Assembly (NCBI GenBank): GCA_963703325.1
Contig: OY969805.1
Location: 2,480,001 to 2,544,000 of the forward strand
DNA length: 64,000 nt
Origin: Aquilonibacter sp963703325
GTDB lineage: Bacteria > Vulcanimicrobiota > Vulcanimicrobiia > Vulcanimicrobiales > Vulcanimicrobiaceae
Direction: 5' to 3'
Position numbers and translations under genes: made by a program. The notes beneath the pieces were generated by a model. It was not told where the DNA came from and did no database searches. It was given only the letters and a program-made list of their open reading frames with translations. Of this stretch, positions 9,427 through 17,696 are shown in pieces; within the stretch, counting starts at the first letter, position 1; the number at the start of each line of letters is the position of its first letter.

Positions 9427-9771
9427 ATGAGCCTACGACGCATTAGCATTCTTGCGCTTTGTCTTGCGCTTACATTCGCGAACATGTCGCGCGGCCGCGC
9501 CGACGACAGCGATGCGCTGCGCACGATGCTAGCGCTCACTCAGCAAATGGTCAACGCCGGTTGGAAATCGAAGACGGCGCTCGCATCCGATAGTGACACG
9601 CAAGCCTTCGCGATAAAGAATAAAGATGGCGTCGATTGGATTGCCGCGCTGAGCGTGGTATCGATCGCTACGAACCAGTATCTGTTTACTGCGGCGGCGT
9701 TCAAGACGACGGAGACGGGCACGAGCGCCGTTACCGCGATGATTGAAGATGGAGGCGCCCATGGGATCTAA
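9427..9771 (+). CDS. Small secreted protein of unknown function
   Basis: I do not recognise this 114-residue protein. The ATG at 9427 gives a signal peptide (MSLRRISILALCLALTFANM, cleavage near GRADD). The mature part of about 90 residues has alternating hydrophobic segments (DWIAALSVVSIATNQYLFT). It is the first of three small exported proteins in a row (9427-10669). Its last 11 nt overlap the next gene, so the two are probably co-translated. It lies just after the rpsJ terminator, so it should have its own promoter, but none is obvious. Confidence 0.55.
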   Translation: MSLRRISILALCLALTFANMSRGRADDSDALRTMLALTQQMVNAGWKSKTALASDSDTQAFAIKNKDGVDWIAALSVVSIATNQYLFTAAAFKTTETGTSAVTAMIEDGGAHGI

Positions 9772-10156
9772 GATACGATGCGCTGCGGCGCTTTTAGCCA
9801 TCGTGGTCGTATTCACGTCGTTGCCCGCATCGGCCGGCAACTGGACCGTGGACGTCGCCAACCAGAGCGACGGGTGGGTCTGGGTGACGGTGCGCGCCTC
9901 GGTGAAAAAGATCATCGGCACGAGGATTGAGAACATCGCATGGTACTGCGTCGGGCCGCACAGCAGCAGCCACCGCGCAGACTTCTCCGAACAACCCGAA
10001 GAGGCGCTCTTCGAGATGACCGCTCAGAAGAATTGCGCGCATCCGCTCGTCACCACGCAGGGGAGGAACGCGGACGAGCACGGCAATATCCGCGCTACCA
10101 TCATCAATAACCCCTGCGCGGTCGGCTACCCGTGCGTGCGGTTCCGCGTAAAATGA
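9761..10156 (+). CDS. Small secreted Cys-containing protein of unknown function
   Basis: The product has 131 residues from the ATG at 9761, which has a GGAGG ribosome site; a TTG at 9743 is a less likely start. The signal peptide (GSKIRCAAALLAIVVVFTSL, cleavage near PASAG) is followed by a mature domain beginning NWTVDVANQSDGWVWVTVRA. Four Cys in the mature part (AWYCVG, QKNCAH, NNPCAVGYPC) could form two disulphides. No family is recognised. It overlaps the end of the preceding gene and abuts the next reading frame at an ATGA, which suggests a three-gene operon of exported proteins. Confidence 0.6.
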   Translation: MGSKIRCAAALLAIVVVFTSLPASAGNWTVDVANQSDGWVWVTVRASVKKIIGTRIENIAWYCVGPHSSSHRADFSEQPEEALFEMTAQKNCAHPLVTTQGRNADEHGNIRATIINNPCAVGYPCVRFRVK

Positions 10157-10669
10157 CGGCTTCGGCGAATTGCAGTATTTCTCGCGGTTGCGCTCGTCCC
10201 GGCAATCGCCCTCGCGGAGGGCTACGCCTTCCGCTTCCTCATTATCCAGCAACCGGCAGCGCAGATTCGGATCATGCGGCCGGTGGGTTTGCAGCACGGC
10301 TACCGTAACTACGAATGTCTGGCTTTTGCCAATCTCAGCCCAAAGACCGCGACACGCGTGCGCTTTAAATTCATGTACTTTGATGCGGCGCGGGAAAACG
10401 TCGGGTCCGGTGAGCTCGAGCGCACCGGCTCGTTTGCAACCGGCATAGTCGATCAGGGGCCGCCGAATCTTGGTGCTGCAGGATTGGGCACATTTGATCC
10501 CGGCACATACAACGATTGCCTTGCGTTTACGTTTCCGCACCAGGGTATCGCTATCAACGTCGTAATGGTCGAGCGCGTCGAATATAGCGACGGTACCGCG
10601 TGGGAACGTCCAACACCGCAACCGTCAGCGACGCCGGCCGTCGCCCCGACCGCGACGGTCGAGCCTTAA
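10157..10669 (+). CDS. Secreted protein with Pro/Ala/Thr tail; start codon unresolved
   Basis: The reading frame carries a good signal peptide (RRIAVFLAVALVPAIALAEG, around 10163-10222) but has no in-frame ATG, GTG or TTG ahead of it. The ATG at 10153, overlapping the previous stop, is in a different frame, and the first in-frame ATG is at 10274, inside the mature domain. A single-base indel just after the ATGA overlap would join the ATG to the signal peptide; an ATT start at 10169 is an alternative. The mature part includes NYECLAFANLSPKTATRVRF and TYNDCLAFTF, with two Cys, and a tail rich in Pro, Thr and Ala. Function unknown. Confidence 0.5.
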   Translation, partial: RLRRIAVFLAVALVPAIALAEGYAFRFLIIQQPAAQIRIMRPVGLQHGYRNYECLAFANLSPKTATRVRFKFMYFDAARENVGSGELERTGSFATGIVDQGPPNLGAAGLGTFDPGTYNDCLAFTFPHQGIAINVVMVERVEYSDGTAWERPTPQPSATPAVAPTATVEP

Positions 10670-10679
10670 AGGAGACCTC

Positions 10680-10916
10680 ATGGAAATCAAACCGACCTAT
10701 TTCGGAACGATGCTGTCGCTCGCGACAGTGGCGTTCGGCCTCATTGCGGCCGGCGCGTGGAACAAGTTTATTTCCGATCTCATTGCGGTGTTCTTAAAGC
10801 CCGGATCAGGTGTGTGGGCGGAATTCATTTACGCGATCATTATTACGGTCATCGCGATCGTGGTCGTGCAGAATCTCGGCAAGCTCGCCGAGCGGAACAG
10901 CGGCCCCAAGCCCTAG
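10680..10916 (+). CDS. Small membrane protein, DUF5654-like
   Basis: This 78-residue protein starts MEIKPTYFGTMLSLATVAFG and has two hydrophobic segments (about 8-28 and 48-65) separated by NKFISDLIAVFLKPGSG. The pattern resembles the DUF5654 family of short two-helix membrane proteins; function is unknown. A GGAGA ribosome site precedes the ATG, 10 nt after the previous gene. It may belong to the same unit as the three exported proteins upstream. Confidence 0.65.
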   Translation: MEIKPTYFGTMLSLATVAFGLIAAGAWNKFISDLIAVFLKPGSGVWAEFIYAIIITVIAIVVVQNLGKLAERNSGPKP

Positions 10917-10929
10917 TCGAGATCGGCAA

Positions 10930-11667
10930 GTGGATCCGACGATACGGTTCAGCAAGCGTGCGGAAGACTACGCGCGCTATCGGCCTAGTTACCCGGCGGA
11001 CGCAATCGCGGCGGTACTCGACGGTTTTACCAAACCGCGCGTGGCGGACCTCGGCGCAGGTACCGGGATTTCATCGGTCTTGCTCGCCGACGCCGGCGCG
11101 CACGTGTTTGCAATCGAACCGAACGCGGCAATGCGTGCGTCCATCCCCGCTCGCTCCGACATCGACGCGATCGATGGCACGGCCGAAACGACCAGCCTTC
11201 CCGCTCGCAGCGTCGACGTCGTCACCGCTTTCCAGGCGTACCACTGGTTCGATCCGGATCGGGTCCTCGCCGAAGCGGAACGCATCGGGCGCGAGCGCGT
11301 ACGGTTTGCTGCGGTCTGGAACGAGCGCGATGAGCGCGATCCGTTCATGCGCGAATACAGCGACATCATCCGAGGCTACATGTCCGATGACACCGAGAGC
11401 CGGCGACGAGCGACCGCGGTCGACAGCGACCTGCGTCGGCGTGGCTGGTCGAATGTGCGCGTGCTGGATTTTCGCCATGAAAAACCGGTCGATTGGGATG
11501 GTCTTCTCGGTCGCACGCGTTCCGCGTCGTATTTGCCGCGCGAGGGTCCGGCCTATGAGTCGATGGCGGCGGAATTGCGCCGGCTCTACGACCGCGCAGC
11601 GGAGTCCGGCGGCGCGCACTTCGTTTTGACGACCGCGGTGCACCTGGCCGAGCGCACAATGAGCTAG
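10930..11667 (+). CDS. Class I SAM-dependent methyltransferase
   Basis: The product is 245 residues from the GTG at 10930 (VDPTIRFSKRAEDYARYRPS). The SAM-binding motif I reads VADLGAGTGISS, motif II has VFAIEPNAAM, and the acidic/aromatic region reads VVTAFQAYHWFDPDRVL. This is the layout of small-molecule methyltransferases of the UbiE/Methyltransf_11 type. The substrate cannot be told. It starts 14 nt after the DUF5654-like gene and is followed after 25 nt by an SRPBCC-like gene. Longer upstream starts would run through the previous gene and are rejected. Confidence 0.75.
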   Translation: MDPTIRFSKRAEDYARYRPSYPADAIAAVLDGFTKPRVADLGAGTGISSVLLADAGAHVFAIEPNAAMRASIPARSDIDAIDGTAETTSLPARSVDVVTAFQAYHWFDPDRVLAEAERIGRERVRFAAVWNERDERDPFMREYSDIIRGYMSDDTESRRRATAVDSDLRRRGWSNVRVLDFRHEKPVDWDGLLGRTRSASYLPREGPAYESMAAELRRLYDRAAESGGAHFVLTTAVHLAERTMS

Positions 11668-11692
11668 CCTGGCACGCCTCGAACCAGGCGCC

Positions 11693-12118
11693 ATGCCAAT
11701 CGCACTTCGAGAATCGCGCACCCGGACGTTCCACGGCACCAAACGCCGCATCTTCCACCTGCTCGAAGAGATGGGGACCTCAGGCGATCAGATTTGGCCC
11801 TTCGCATCGCAACCGTTCATGCGCTCCCCGGGCCCGCTCGTTCCTGAGCGAACCGAAGAGTGGCACCTTGGCATCCACGCCATGCTCGCCGAGGTTGTAC
11901 CTGAAGAGCGCATCGTGTGGCGCATCCTCAACGACGGTGTCGATGGAACGCATGGATTCTATCTGAGTTCCGAAGGCAAGCAAACCGTGGTTGAGTATCG
12001 CGTCGAGGGCACGCTGACCGACACCGACGGGCGCCTCTTGTGGCGCCGGCTCGAAGATTCGTTCGAACGCTCGACCGAGGCGCTCTTTGATAAGATCACA
12101 CGCGTCTTAAAACGGTAG
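11693..12118 (+). CDS. SRPBCC-like (START/polyketide-cyclase fold) protein
   Basis: The product has 141 residues. The sequence runs from RTFHGTKRRIFHLLEE through a GPLVPERTEEWHLG strand and RIVWRILNDG to VEYRVEGTLTDTDGRLLWRR, ending with a long helix (LEDSFERSTEALFDKITRVL). This order of strands and a C-terminal helix is typical of the SRPBCC ligand-binding fold. The ligand is unknown. It sits 5 nt before the aldo/keto reductase gene, so it may be co-transcribed. Assignment rests on fold pattern only. Confidence 0.5.
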   Translation: MPIALRESRTRTFHGTKRRIFHLLEEMGTSGDQIWPFASQPFMRSPGPLVPERTEEWHLGIHAMLAEVVPEERIVWRILNDGVDGTHGFYLSSEGKQTVVEYRVEGTLTDTDGRLLWRRLEDSFERSTEALFDKITRVLKR

Positions 12119-12123
12119 AGGAT

Positions 12124-13110
12124 ATGGAACAGCGTACGGTCGGGAAAAACGGTCCAAAAGTCGGGGCGCTCGGCCTTGGCTGCATGGGGATGTCGGAATT
12201 CTACGGCGCGGGCGACGAGGCCGAATCGATTCGCACGATCCACCGCGCGCTCGAGCTCGGCGTGAATATGCTCGACACCGCCGACATGTACGGGCCGTTT
12301 ACGAACGAGCAACTCGTCGGAAAGGCGATCCGGGACCGTCGCGACCGGGTCTTTCTCGCAACGAAGTTCGGCATCGTGCGCGATGCCGTCGATCCTTTGA
12401 AGCGCACGATTAGCGGCAGTGCCGACTACGTGCGCAGTGCATGCGACGCGTCGCTGAAGCGCCTCGGTGTCGCGCACATCGATCTGTACTACCAACATCG
12501 GGTCGATATGTCGACGCCGATCGAAGAGACGGTTGGGGCAATGGCGGAGTTGATCAAGGCCGGCAAAGTGCGCTATCTCGGGCTGTCCGAGGCGAGTGCA
12601 GCCAACGTGCGTCGCGCCTCCGCTGTGCACTCCATCGCTGCGCTCCAAAACGAGTGGTCGCTCTGGTCGCGAGACCTCGAAGAGAACGGGCAACTTGCTG
12701 CCGCGCGCGAGTTGGGAATTACGATCGTCGCGTACTCGCCGCTTGGACGCGGCTTTCTTACCGGGGCGATCAAGAGTCCGGATGATTTCGGTCCTGATGA
12801 TTTCCGGCGCTCGAGCCCGCGCTTTATGGGTGAGAACCTTGCAAAAAATCTCGACCTCGTGCGGCATATCGAAACGCTCGCGAAGCAGAAGGGCTGCACC
12901 GCCTCGCAGCTCGCGCTTGCGTGGTTGCTTGCGCAAGGGCCCGATGTGATCCCGATTCCGGGAACCAAGCGAGTGAACTATTTGGAAGAGAACGTTGGTG
13001 CGCTCAACGTCAAGCTGAGCGATGCCGAGCTGCAAGCGATCGACGACGTCTTTCCCGCCGGCGCGGCCAGCGGCGCGCGCTACGCCGACATGAGCGTTGT
13101 AAACCGATGA
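12124..13110 (+). CDS. Aldo/keto reductase
   Basis: The product has 328 residues. It opens EQRTVGKNGPKVGALGLGCM and shows the catalytic set of the family: D and Y in LDTADMYGPF, K in FLATKFGI and H in YYQHRVD. The NADPH-binding C-terminal region reads IPIPGTKRVNYLEENV. The closest pattern is the AKR13-like group of reductases acting on aldehydes or small ketones. The substrate is unknown. The last four bases overlap the acyl-CoA dehydrogenase start (ATGA), so the two are probably coupled. Confidence 0.85.
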   Translation: MEQRTVGKNGPKVGALGLGCMGMSEFYGAGDEAESIRTIHRALELGVNMLDTADMYGPFTNEQLVGKAIRDRRDRVFLATKFGIVRDAVDPLKRTISGSADYVRSACDASLKRLGVAHIDLYYQHRVDMSTPIEETVGAMAELIKAGKVRYLGLSEASAANVRRASAVHSIAALQNEWSLWSRDLEENGQLAAARELGITIVAYSPLGRGFLTGAIKSPDDFGPDDFRRSSPRFMGENLAKNLDLVRHIETLAKQKGCTASQLALAWLLAQGPDVIPIPGTKRVNYLEENVGALNVKLSDAELQAIDDVFPAGAASGARYADMSVVNR

Positions 13111-14300
13111 CCACTGCCCACGCGAAGAAGAAGATCGCGCCGCCCGATGCGGTCGATTTTCTCGGGCTCGATGCGCTGCTCTCCGGCGAGGAGCGGCTCG
13201 TTCGCGACACCGTTCGCTCGTTTGTGCGCGAGCGCGTCCTGCCGAACGTAGCGCAGTGGTTTGAGGACGGGATCTTGCCGCGCGAACTCGGCGCCGAACT
13301 CGGAAAGCTCGGCGTGCTCGGCATGCATCTGGAAGGCTACGACTGTCCGGGGGCAAGCGCGGTCGCGTATGGCCTGGCGTGCATGGAGCTCGAAGCCGGC
13401 GACTCCGGTATCCGCAGTTTCGCTTCGGTGCAAGGATCGCTCGCCATGTTTGCAATTCATCACTGGGGCAGCGACGAGCAGAAGCGCGAGTGGTTACCGG
13501 GAATGGCGCACGGTCAGAAGATCGGCTGTTTCGGATTGACCGAACCGGACTTCGGTAGTAATCCAGCCGGCATGCGGACCTTCGCACGGCGCGACCGCGA
13601 CGATTGGGTGATCAACGGCACCAAGATGTGGATCACCAACGGTTCGATTGCCGACGTCGCGATCGTCTGGGCCAATACCGACGATGGGATTCGCGGCTTC
13701 GTCGTGCCGACGGCTACGCCGGGCTTTTCCGCGCATGACATTCATCGTAAACTCTCGCTACGCGCCAGCATCACGAGCGAACTCGTGCTCAACGACGTTC
13801 GCTTGCCGGGAGACGCCCAACTACCGCTTGCCCAGGGCCTCGCCGGCCCGCTCGCGTGTTTGAACGAGGCCCGCTACGGCATCATCTGGGGCTCGATGGG
13901 GGCCGCGCGCGCCTGCTACGAAGTCGCACTCGAGTACGCGAAGACGCGCGTGCAGTTCGATCGTCCGATCGGCGGATTCCAACTCACCCAGGAAAAGCTT
14001 GCGAACATGCTTATCGAGCTCGGGAAAGGTTCGCTGCTGGCCTTACATTTAGGACGCATGAAAGACGATGGCCGTCTCCACTCGTCCCAGGTGAGTTTTG
14101 GGAAGCTGAACAACGTGCGCGAATCGCTTGTCATCGCGCGCGAGGCGCGCACGATTCTCGGCGCCAACGGCGTCACGCTCGAATATCCCATCATCCGTCA
14201 CGCCAACAATCTCGAATCGGTGCTGACCTATGAGGGCACGAGCGAAGTGCACATGCTCGTGCTCGGTCAGGCCATCACCGGGATCGCCGCGTTTACCTGA
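13107..14300 (+). CDS. Acyl-CoA dehydrogenase, glutaryl-CoA-dehydrogenase-like
   Basis: The product is 397 residues from the ATG overlapping the previous stop. It has the acyl-CoA dehydrogenase fold: a helical N domain, FAD-binding CFGLTEPDFGSNPAGM, the middle beta domain with MWITNGSIADVAIVWA, and the C domain with YAKTRVQFDRPIGGFQLTQ. The catalytic Glu is in LTYEGTSEVH. The pattern (EARYGIIWGSMGAARACYE, then FDRPIGGFQ) is that of glutaryl-CoA dehydrogenase, which makes crotonyl-CoA in lysine and tryptophan breakdown. An L-2-hydroxyglutarate oxidase elsewhere in the window could serve the same five-carbon pool, but the two genes are 28 kb apart. Converges with the next gene, overlapping by 8 nt. 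Confidence 0.82.
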   Translation: MTTAHAKKKIAPPDAVDFLGLDALLSGEERLVRDTVRSFVRERVLPNVAQWFEDGILPRELGAELGKLGVLGMHLEGYDCPGASAVAYGLACMELEAGDSGIRSFASVQGSLAMFAIHHWGSDEQKREWLPGMAHGQKIGCFGLTEPDFGSNPAGMRTFARRDRDDWVINGTKMWITNGSIADVAIVWANTDDGIRGFVVPTATPGFSAHDIHRKLSLRASITSELVLNDVRLPGDAQLPLAQGLAGPLACLNEARYGIIWGSMGAARACYEVALEYAKTRVQFDRPIGGFQLTQEKLANMLIELGKGSLLALHLGRMKDDGRLHSSQVSFGKLNNVRESLVIAREARTILGANGVTLEYPIIRHANNLESVLTYEGTSEVHMLVLGQAITGIAAFT

Positions 14301-15165
14301 GTACTTTCCCGGCGCGATCGAGTTCGGCGAACTCCTCGTCGGAGAGCGTCAGGGTGGCTGCCGCAAGGTTCTCTTCCAAATGATCGACGCGCGAGGTTCC
14401 GGGAATCGGTAGCATCACCGGCGAGCGCTGGAGCGTCCACGCAAGCGCGACTTGCGACGGCGTGGCGCCGAGCCGCTTCGCGATCACGTCGAGCACCGAG
14501 CCGGGTTTGGCGAGTTCGCCTGCCGCCAGCGGAAACCACGGAATAAACCCAATGCCATGCGCTTCGCAGTAGTCGAGTACCGCTTCACTCTTGCGATCGA
14601 CCAAGTTGTACTGGTTTTGCACGGTGACAACGGGAAAGTAGCGCTGCGCCTCTTGGATATCGGCGACAGTTACTTCGGAGAGACCGACATGACGAATGTA
14701 GCCGTCCGCGCGCATCTGCGCGATCGCTTCGAATTGCTCTTCGCGCGAGGTTTCCGGATCGATCCGGTGCAGTTGCCAAAGATCGATGCGATCGACCCCG
14801 AGCCGCCGCAAGCTCATACGCGCGCACTGTAGCAAATACGGGCCCCGGCCTACGGGATACCATTCGCCGGGCCCCTGACGCGTCAGGCCGCCCTTGGTGG
14901 CGATCACCGTACCTTTATATGGGTGCAGCACCTCATGAATGAGGTTCTCGCTGACTTCGGGGCCGTAGCTGTCGGCCGTGTCGATGAAGTTGATGCCAAG
15001 TTCGTGCACGCGCTTGAGCGTAGCCTTGGCGCCGGCCGGATCCTGTGGATCGCCCCAAACGCCCGGGCCCGTGACGCGCATGGCACCGAAGCCGAGCCGA
15101 TTGACCGTGAGATCACCGCCGATAGTGAATTGCCCCGACGCGGCGGCAGAGATTTTCGTAGCCAT
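14293..15165 (-). CDS. Aldo/keto reductase
   Basis: The product has 290 residues. Catalytic residues appear in FIDTADSYGPEVSE (Asp, Tyr), VIATKGGL (Lys) and WQLHRID (His), and the cofactor-binding end reads LPIPGTSRVDHLEENL. It lacks the long loops of the larger aldo/keto reductases and resembles the short bacterial oxidoreductases of the YdbC/IolS kind. The substrate is unknown. It is not a close copy of the reductase at 12124-13110. It is convergent with the acyl-CoA dehydrogenase gene. Confidence 0.83.
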   Translation of the reverse strand: MATKISAAASGQFTIGGDLTVNRLGFGAMRVTGPGVWGDPQDPAGAKATLKRVHELGINFIDTADSYGPEVSENLIHEVLHPYKGTVIATKGGLTRQGPGEWYPVGRGPYLLQCARMSLRRLGVDRIDLWQLHRIDPETSREEQFEAIAQMRADGYIRHVGLSEVTVADIQEAQRYFPVVTVQNQYNLVDRKSEAVLDYCEAHGIGFIPWFPLAAGELAKPGSVLDVIAKRLGATPSQVALAWTLQRSPVMLPIPGTSRVDHLEENLAAATLTLSDEEFAELDRAGKVLR

Positions 15166-15218
15166 GCCGGTTGCAACCGGGCATCGATGCGGCCGGTTGC
15201 GGCCGCGAGCGCACGATC

Positions 15219-16859
15219 CTACAATGTCCAGTCAGCGACGTTCCAGAACGGCGTGTTGACCGCGCTGTGTTCGTTGCGCATGTTCGCCGGGAACGTGTTG
15301 ATTGAGGTTGCCTGATACATCGCCACCATCGGTAAGGCGGCGGCCAGCACGCGCTCGATTTGGCGATAGTAGGGGATGCGCGCCGCGCGTGCGTACGGGA
15401 GCACGGCAGTCTGCATCAGGCGATCGAGCGCCGGGTCGCAGAACCGCGCTTTGTTGAATCCGTGAGGCGGAACGCGATGACACGCGAACTGATCGCGCAC
15501 ATCCGGATCGAAGCCGGCAATAAAAGGAAAGATCGCGATGTCATAGTGGCCGCCGTAAAGCGGGCCGTCCGGAGCGACCAGCGCGTCGACCGCAAAGCGG
15601 CGGATCGATATCGCAATGCCGAGCGGGCGCTCCTGCGCCTGCATCAACGTCGCCATCTCAAGGGCGCTCGGTTTATCGGCGCGCACGATGATGTCCAGTG
15701 CGAGCGCGACGCCGTTCTTGTGGCGCAATCCGTCGGCATCGGCATGCCAGCCTGCGGCATCGAGCAGCCGCGCGGCAGCGGCGGCATCGTGCGCCGGCAT
15801 TGCATAGGCATTCGGATCGTACGCCCATTCGAACAACCCGCGTCCGGGATCGCGCGTGCGATTGCCGCCCAGCAACGTCTTGTCGACGATCGCGTGCACA
15901 TCGAGGCCTTGCGCGAATGCGCGTCGCACGCGTTCGTCGCGCAGCGCGATCTGCGTGGTATTAAAGATGAGCGCGCCGGTACCGTCGATCGGCGTCGCTT
16001 CGGTTCGCTTGCCCGGCAGCGCAGAGAGATCGGCGAACTGTGAGTCGTCGGCGTTGACATAGGCATCAGCTTCGCCGGTGCGTAGCATTTGGAACGCGGT
16101 CGTGGAGGACGGAACCGGCAGGATGATCAGCCGTTCGATCTTCGCCTTGCCGCGGAAATAGTACGGGTTGGCGCGCAGTTCCAAGCGCTGGCCCCGGGCC
16201 CAATGCTCGAGTTGGTAGGGTCCGCTTCCAAGCGGCAGACTGTCGAGCTGCGTCGCGTGAAGATGCGCGTGCCGTTGAAGCAGCCGCGCGGGAAGAATCG
16301 GGATCGCGTTTCCGGGGCCGCAGAGATAGAGCACGATCGGCGCGTAAGGCGAGCGCAAGTAGACTTTGACCGTCAGCTCGTCGGGCGTCGAGATCGCGGC
16401 GACATCGTCGAAGGCGACGCGCGAGGGCGCGTCCGATCCGGGGAAGGCGACGTGCCCGATGGTTTCCGCGACGTCGAACGACGTCAGCGCCGTGCCGTCG
16501 GAGAATCGGATACCCGGCCGTAGATGGTAGACGATCGTCCGCCCGTCGAGGCTGATGCCGCCGTTCTCTTGGGTAGGGACCGCGATGGCGGCATCGGGAA
16601 CCAGCTCGCCGCGGTCGTCGAACTTCACCAAATAGGAATAGAGAAGAGCAGCCAGCTCTTGACCGCCGACGCCGCTGACAAAGATCGGATTCAGGCTCGG
16701 AAAGTCCTGAGTCTGAACGATCGTGAGGTGGTCCCGGGCACCGCCCTCGGGCCGGACGCATCCGGCAACGAGAACAGCGGCCAAAATGAATAGGGCCGGC
16801 CGCACGAAGCGGCCGAAAGTTTGGAGCACAGGAGGTGCGTCCGTCCAAAGGACGGCCAA
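15219..16859 (-). CDS. ABC transporter substrate-binding lipoprotein, family 5 (peptide/nickel type)
   Basis: The product has 546 residues. A hydrophobic leader ending in the lipobox LVAGC is followed by a family 5 solute-binding domain (LNPIFVSGVGGQELAALLY, VYHLRPGIRFSDGTALTSFD, then LPLGSGPYQLEHWARGQ). Such lipoproteins bind oligopeptides or metal chelates for ABC import. No permease or ATPase gene is adjacent, so it is an orphan here. The start given is a TTG; a GTG at 16829 also leaves a usable leader. The 5' end lies head-to-head with the rplC promoter, and the TTG is only 7 nt from its -35 box. Confidence 0.85.
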   Translation of the reverse strand: MAVLWTDAPPVLQTFGRFVRPALFILAAVLVAGCVRPEGGARDHLTIVQTQDFPSLNPIFVSGVGGQELAALLYSYLVKFDDRGELVPDAAIAVPTQENGGISLDGRTIVYHLRPGIRFSDGTALTSFDVAETIGHVAFPGSDAPSRVAFDDVAAISTPDELTVKVYLRSPYAPIVLYLCGPGNAIPILPARLLQRHAHLHATQLDSLPLGSGPYQLEHWARGQRLELRANPYYFRGKAKIERLIILPVPSSTTAFQMLRTGEADAYVNADDSQFADLSALPGKRTEATPIDGTGALIFNTTQIALRDERVRRAFAQGLDVHAIVDKTLLGGNRTRDPGRGLFEWAYDPNAYAMPAHDAAAAARLLDAAGWHADADGLRHKNGVALALDIIVRADKPSALEMATLMQAQERPLGIAISIRRFAVDALVAPDGPLYGGHYDIAIFPFIAGFDPDVRDQFACHRVPPHGFNKARFCDPALDRLMQTAVLPYARAARIPYYRQIERVLAAALPMVAMYQATSINTFPANMRNEHSAVNTPFWNVADWTL

Positions 16860-16865
16860 ACCCTC

Positions 16866-16895
16866 TTGACGCTGTGGGGGACACCTTGATATAGT
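16866..16895 (+). promoter_or_regulatory. Sigma-70-type promoter for the rplC (S10/spc) operon
   Basis: TTGACG (16866-16871), an 18-bp spacer and TATAGT (16890-16895) match the str promoter at 4479 closely, including the following GCCG. Transcription would start about 150 nt before rplC and give a structured leader. Confidence 0.7.
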
Positions 16896-16997
16896 GCCGA
16901 GGTTGTGGTCCAGCCGGTCCGCGCTCTCTTTGCGTGTGCCGGAAAAACATAGCTAAGTACGCTTGGGCCCGTGTACTTGCGCAACTCAGGCCGCGGA

Positions 16998-17039
16998 TCG
17001 GGGCGAAGCCCCGAACGCTACAGGTTCGCGAAGCGAACC
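16998..17039 (+). promoter_or_regulatory. Two GAA-loop hairpins in the rplC leader
   Basis: TCGGGGC-GAA-GCCCCGA (16998-17014) and GGTTCGC-GAA-GCGAACC (17023-17039) are perfect hairpins in tandem just before the rplC ribosome site. The second ends 15 nt before the start codon. They could be the target of ribosomal protein autoregulation (L4 in Gammaproteobacteria). That role is inferred; the pairing is visible. Confidence 0.5.
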
Positions 17040-17054
17040 CAGACGAGGATAACA

Positions 17055-17693
17055 GTGAAAAACATCCTTGGCCGCAAGGTTGGGATGACGAGCGTGTTCA
17101 CCGACGACGGGCGCTATGTGCCGGTCACGGTGATCGAAGCCGGTCCCTGCACGGTCGTGGAACGCCGCACGAAAGAGTCGCATGGCTATGATGCCGTTGC
17201 GCTTGGCTTCGGCGCGGTTAAGAAGTCCCGCGTTACCCGTGCCCTTGCTGGACATTTCAAGAAACAAGGCGTCGAAGCCACGCGCTTCGTGCGCGAATTC
17301 CGCACCGGCATCGACGGCGTCGAAGTCGGACAAACGATTACCGTCGCCGGGTTTGAACCGGGCGATCGCGTCGACATCGTAGGCATCTCGAAAGGCCACG
17401 GCTTTTCGGGCGGCATCAAGCGTCACAACTTTTCGGGCGGCGGCGCAAGCCACGGCTCGATGATCCATCGCCAACCAGCCTCGAACGGCGACACCAACGC
17501 CGGACGCGTTCCCAAAGGTGCGCGTCGACCGGGCCACTACGGTGTCGATCGCACGACGATGCAGAATCTCGAAGTCGTTCGCGCGGATGCCGAGCGCAAT
17601 CTGTTGCTCGTTCGCGGTCCGGTACCAGGTCCCAAGAACGCACTCGTCGTGCTACGCGCAAGCGTGAAGCATAAAGCCGAAGCGGGGGCCTAG
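17055..17693 (+). CDS. rplC: 50S ribosomal protein L3
   Basis: The product is 212 residues from a GTG (VKNILGRKVGMTSVFTDDGR) with a GAGGA ribosome site; the longer upstream frame is leader RNA. The conserved region HGFSGGIKRHNFSGGGASHG and GRVPKGARRPGHYG marks L3, which binds near the peptidyl-transferase centre and starts 50S assembly. It is the first gene of a long ribosomal operon. The usual leading gene, rpsJ, has been separated from it. Confidence 0.97.
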   Translation: MKNILGRKVGMTSVFTDDGRYVPVTVIEAGPCTVVERRTKESHGYDAVALGFGAVKKSRVTRALAGHFKKQGVEATRFVREFRTGIDGVEVGQTITVAGFEPGDRVDIVGISKGHGFSGGIKRHNFSGGGASHGSMIHRQPASNGDTNAGRVPKGARRPGHYGVDRTTMQNLEVVRADAERNLLLVRGPVPGPKNALVVLRASVKHKAEAGA

Positions 17694-17696
17694 CCG

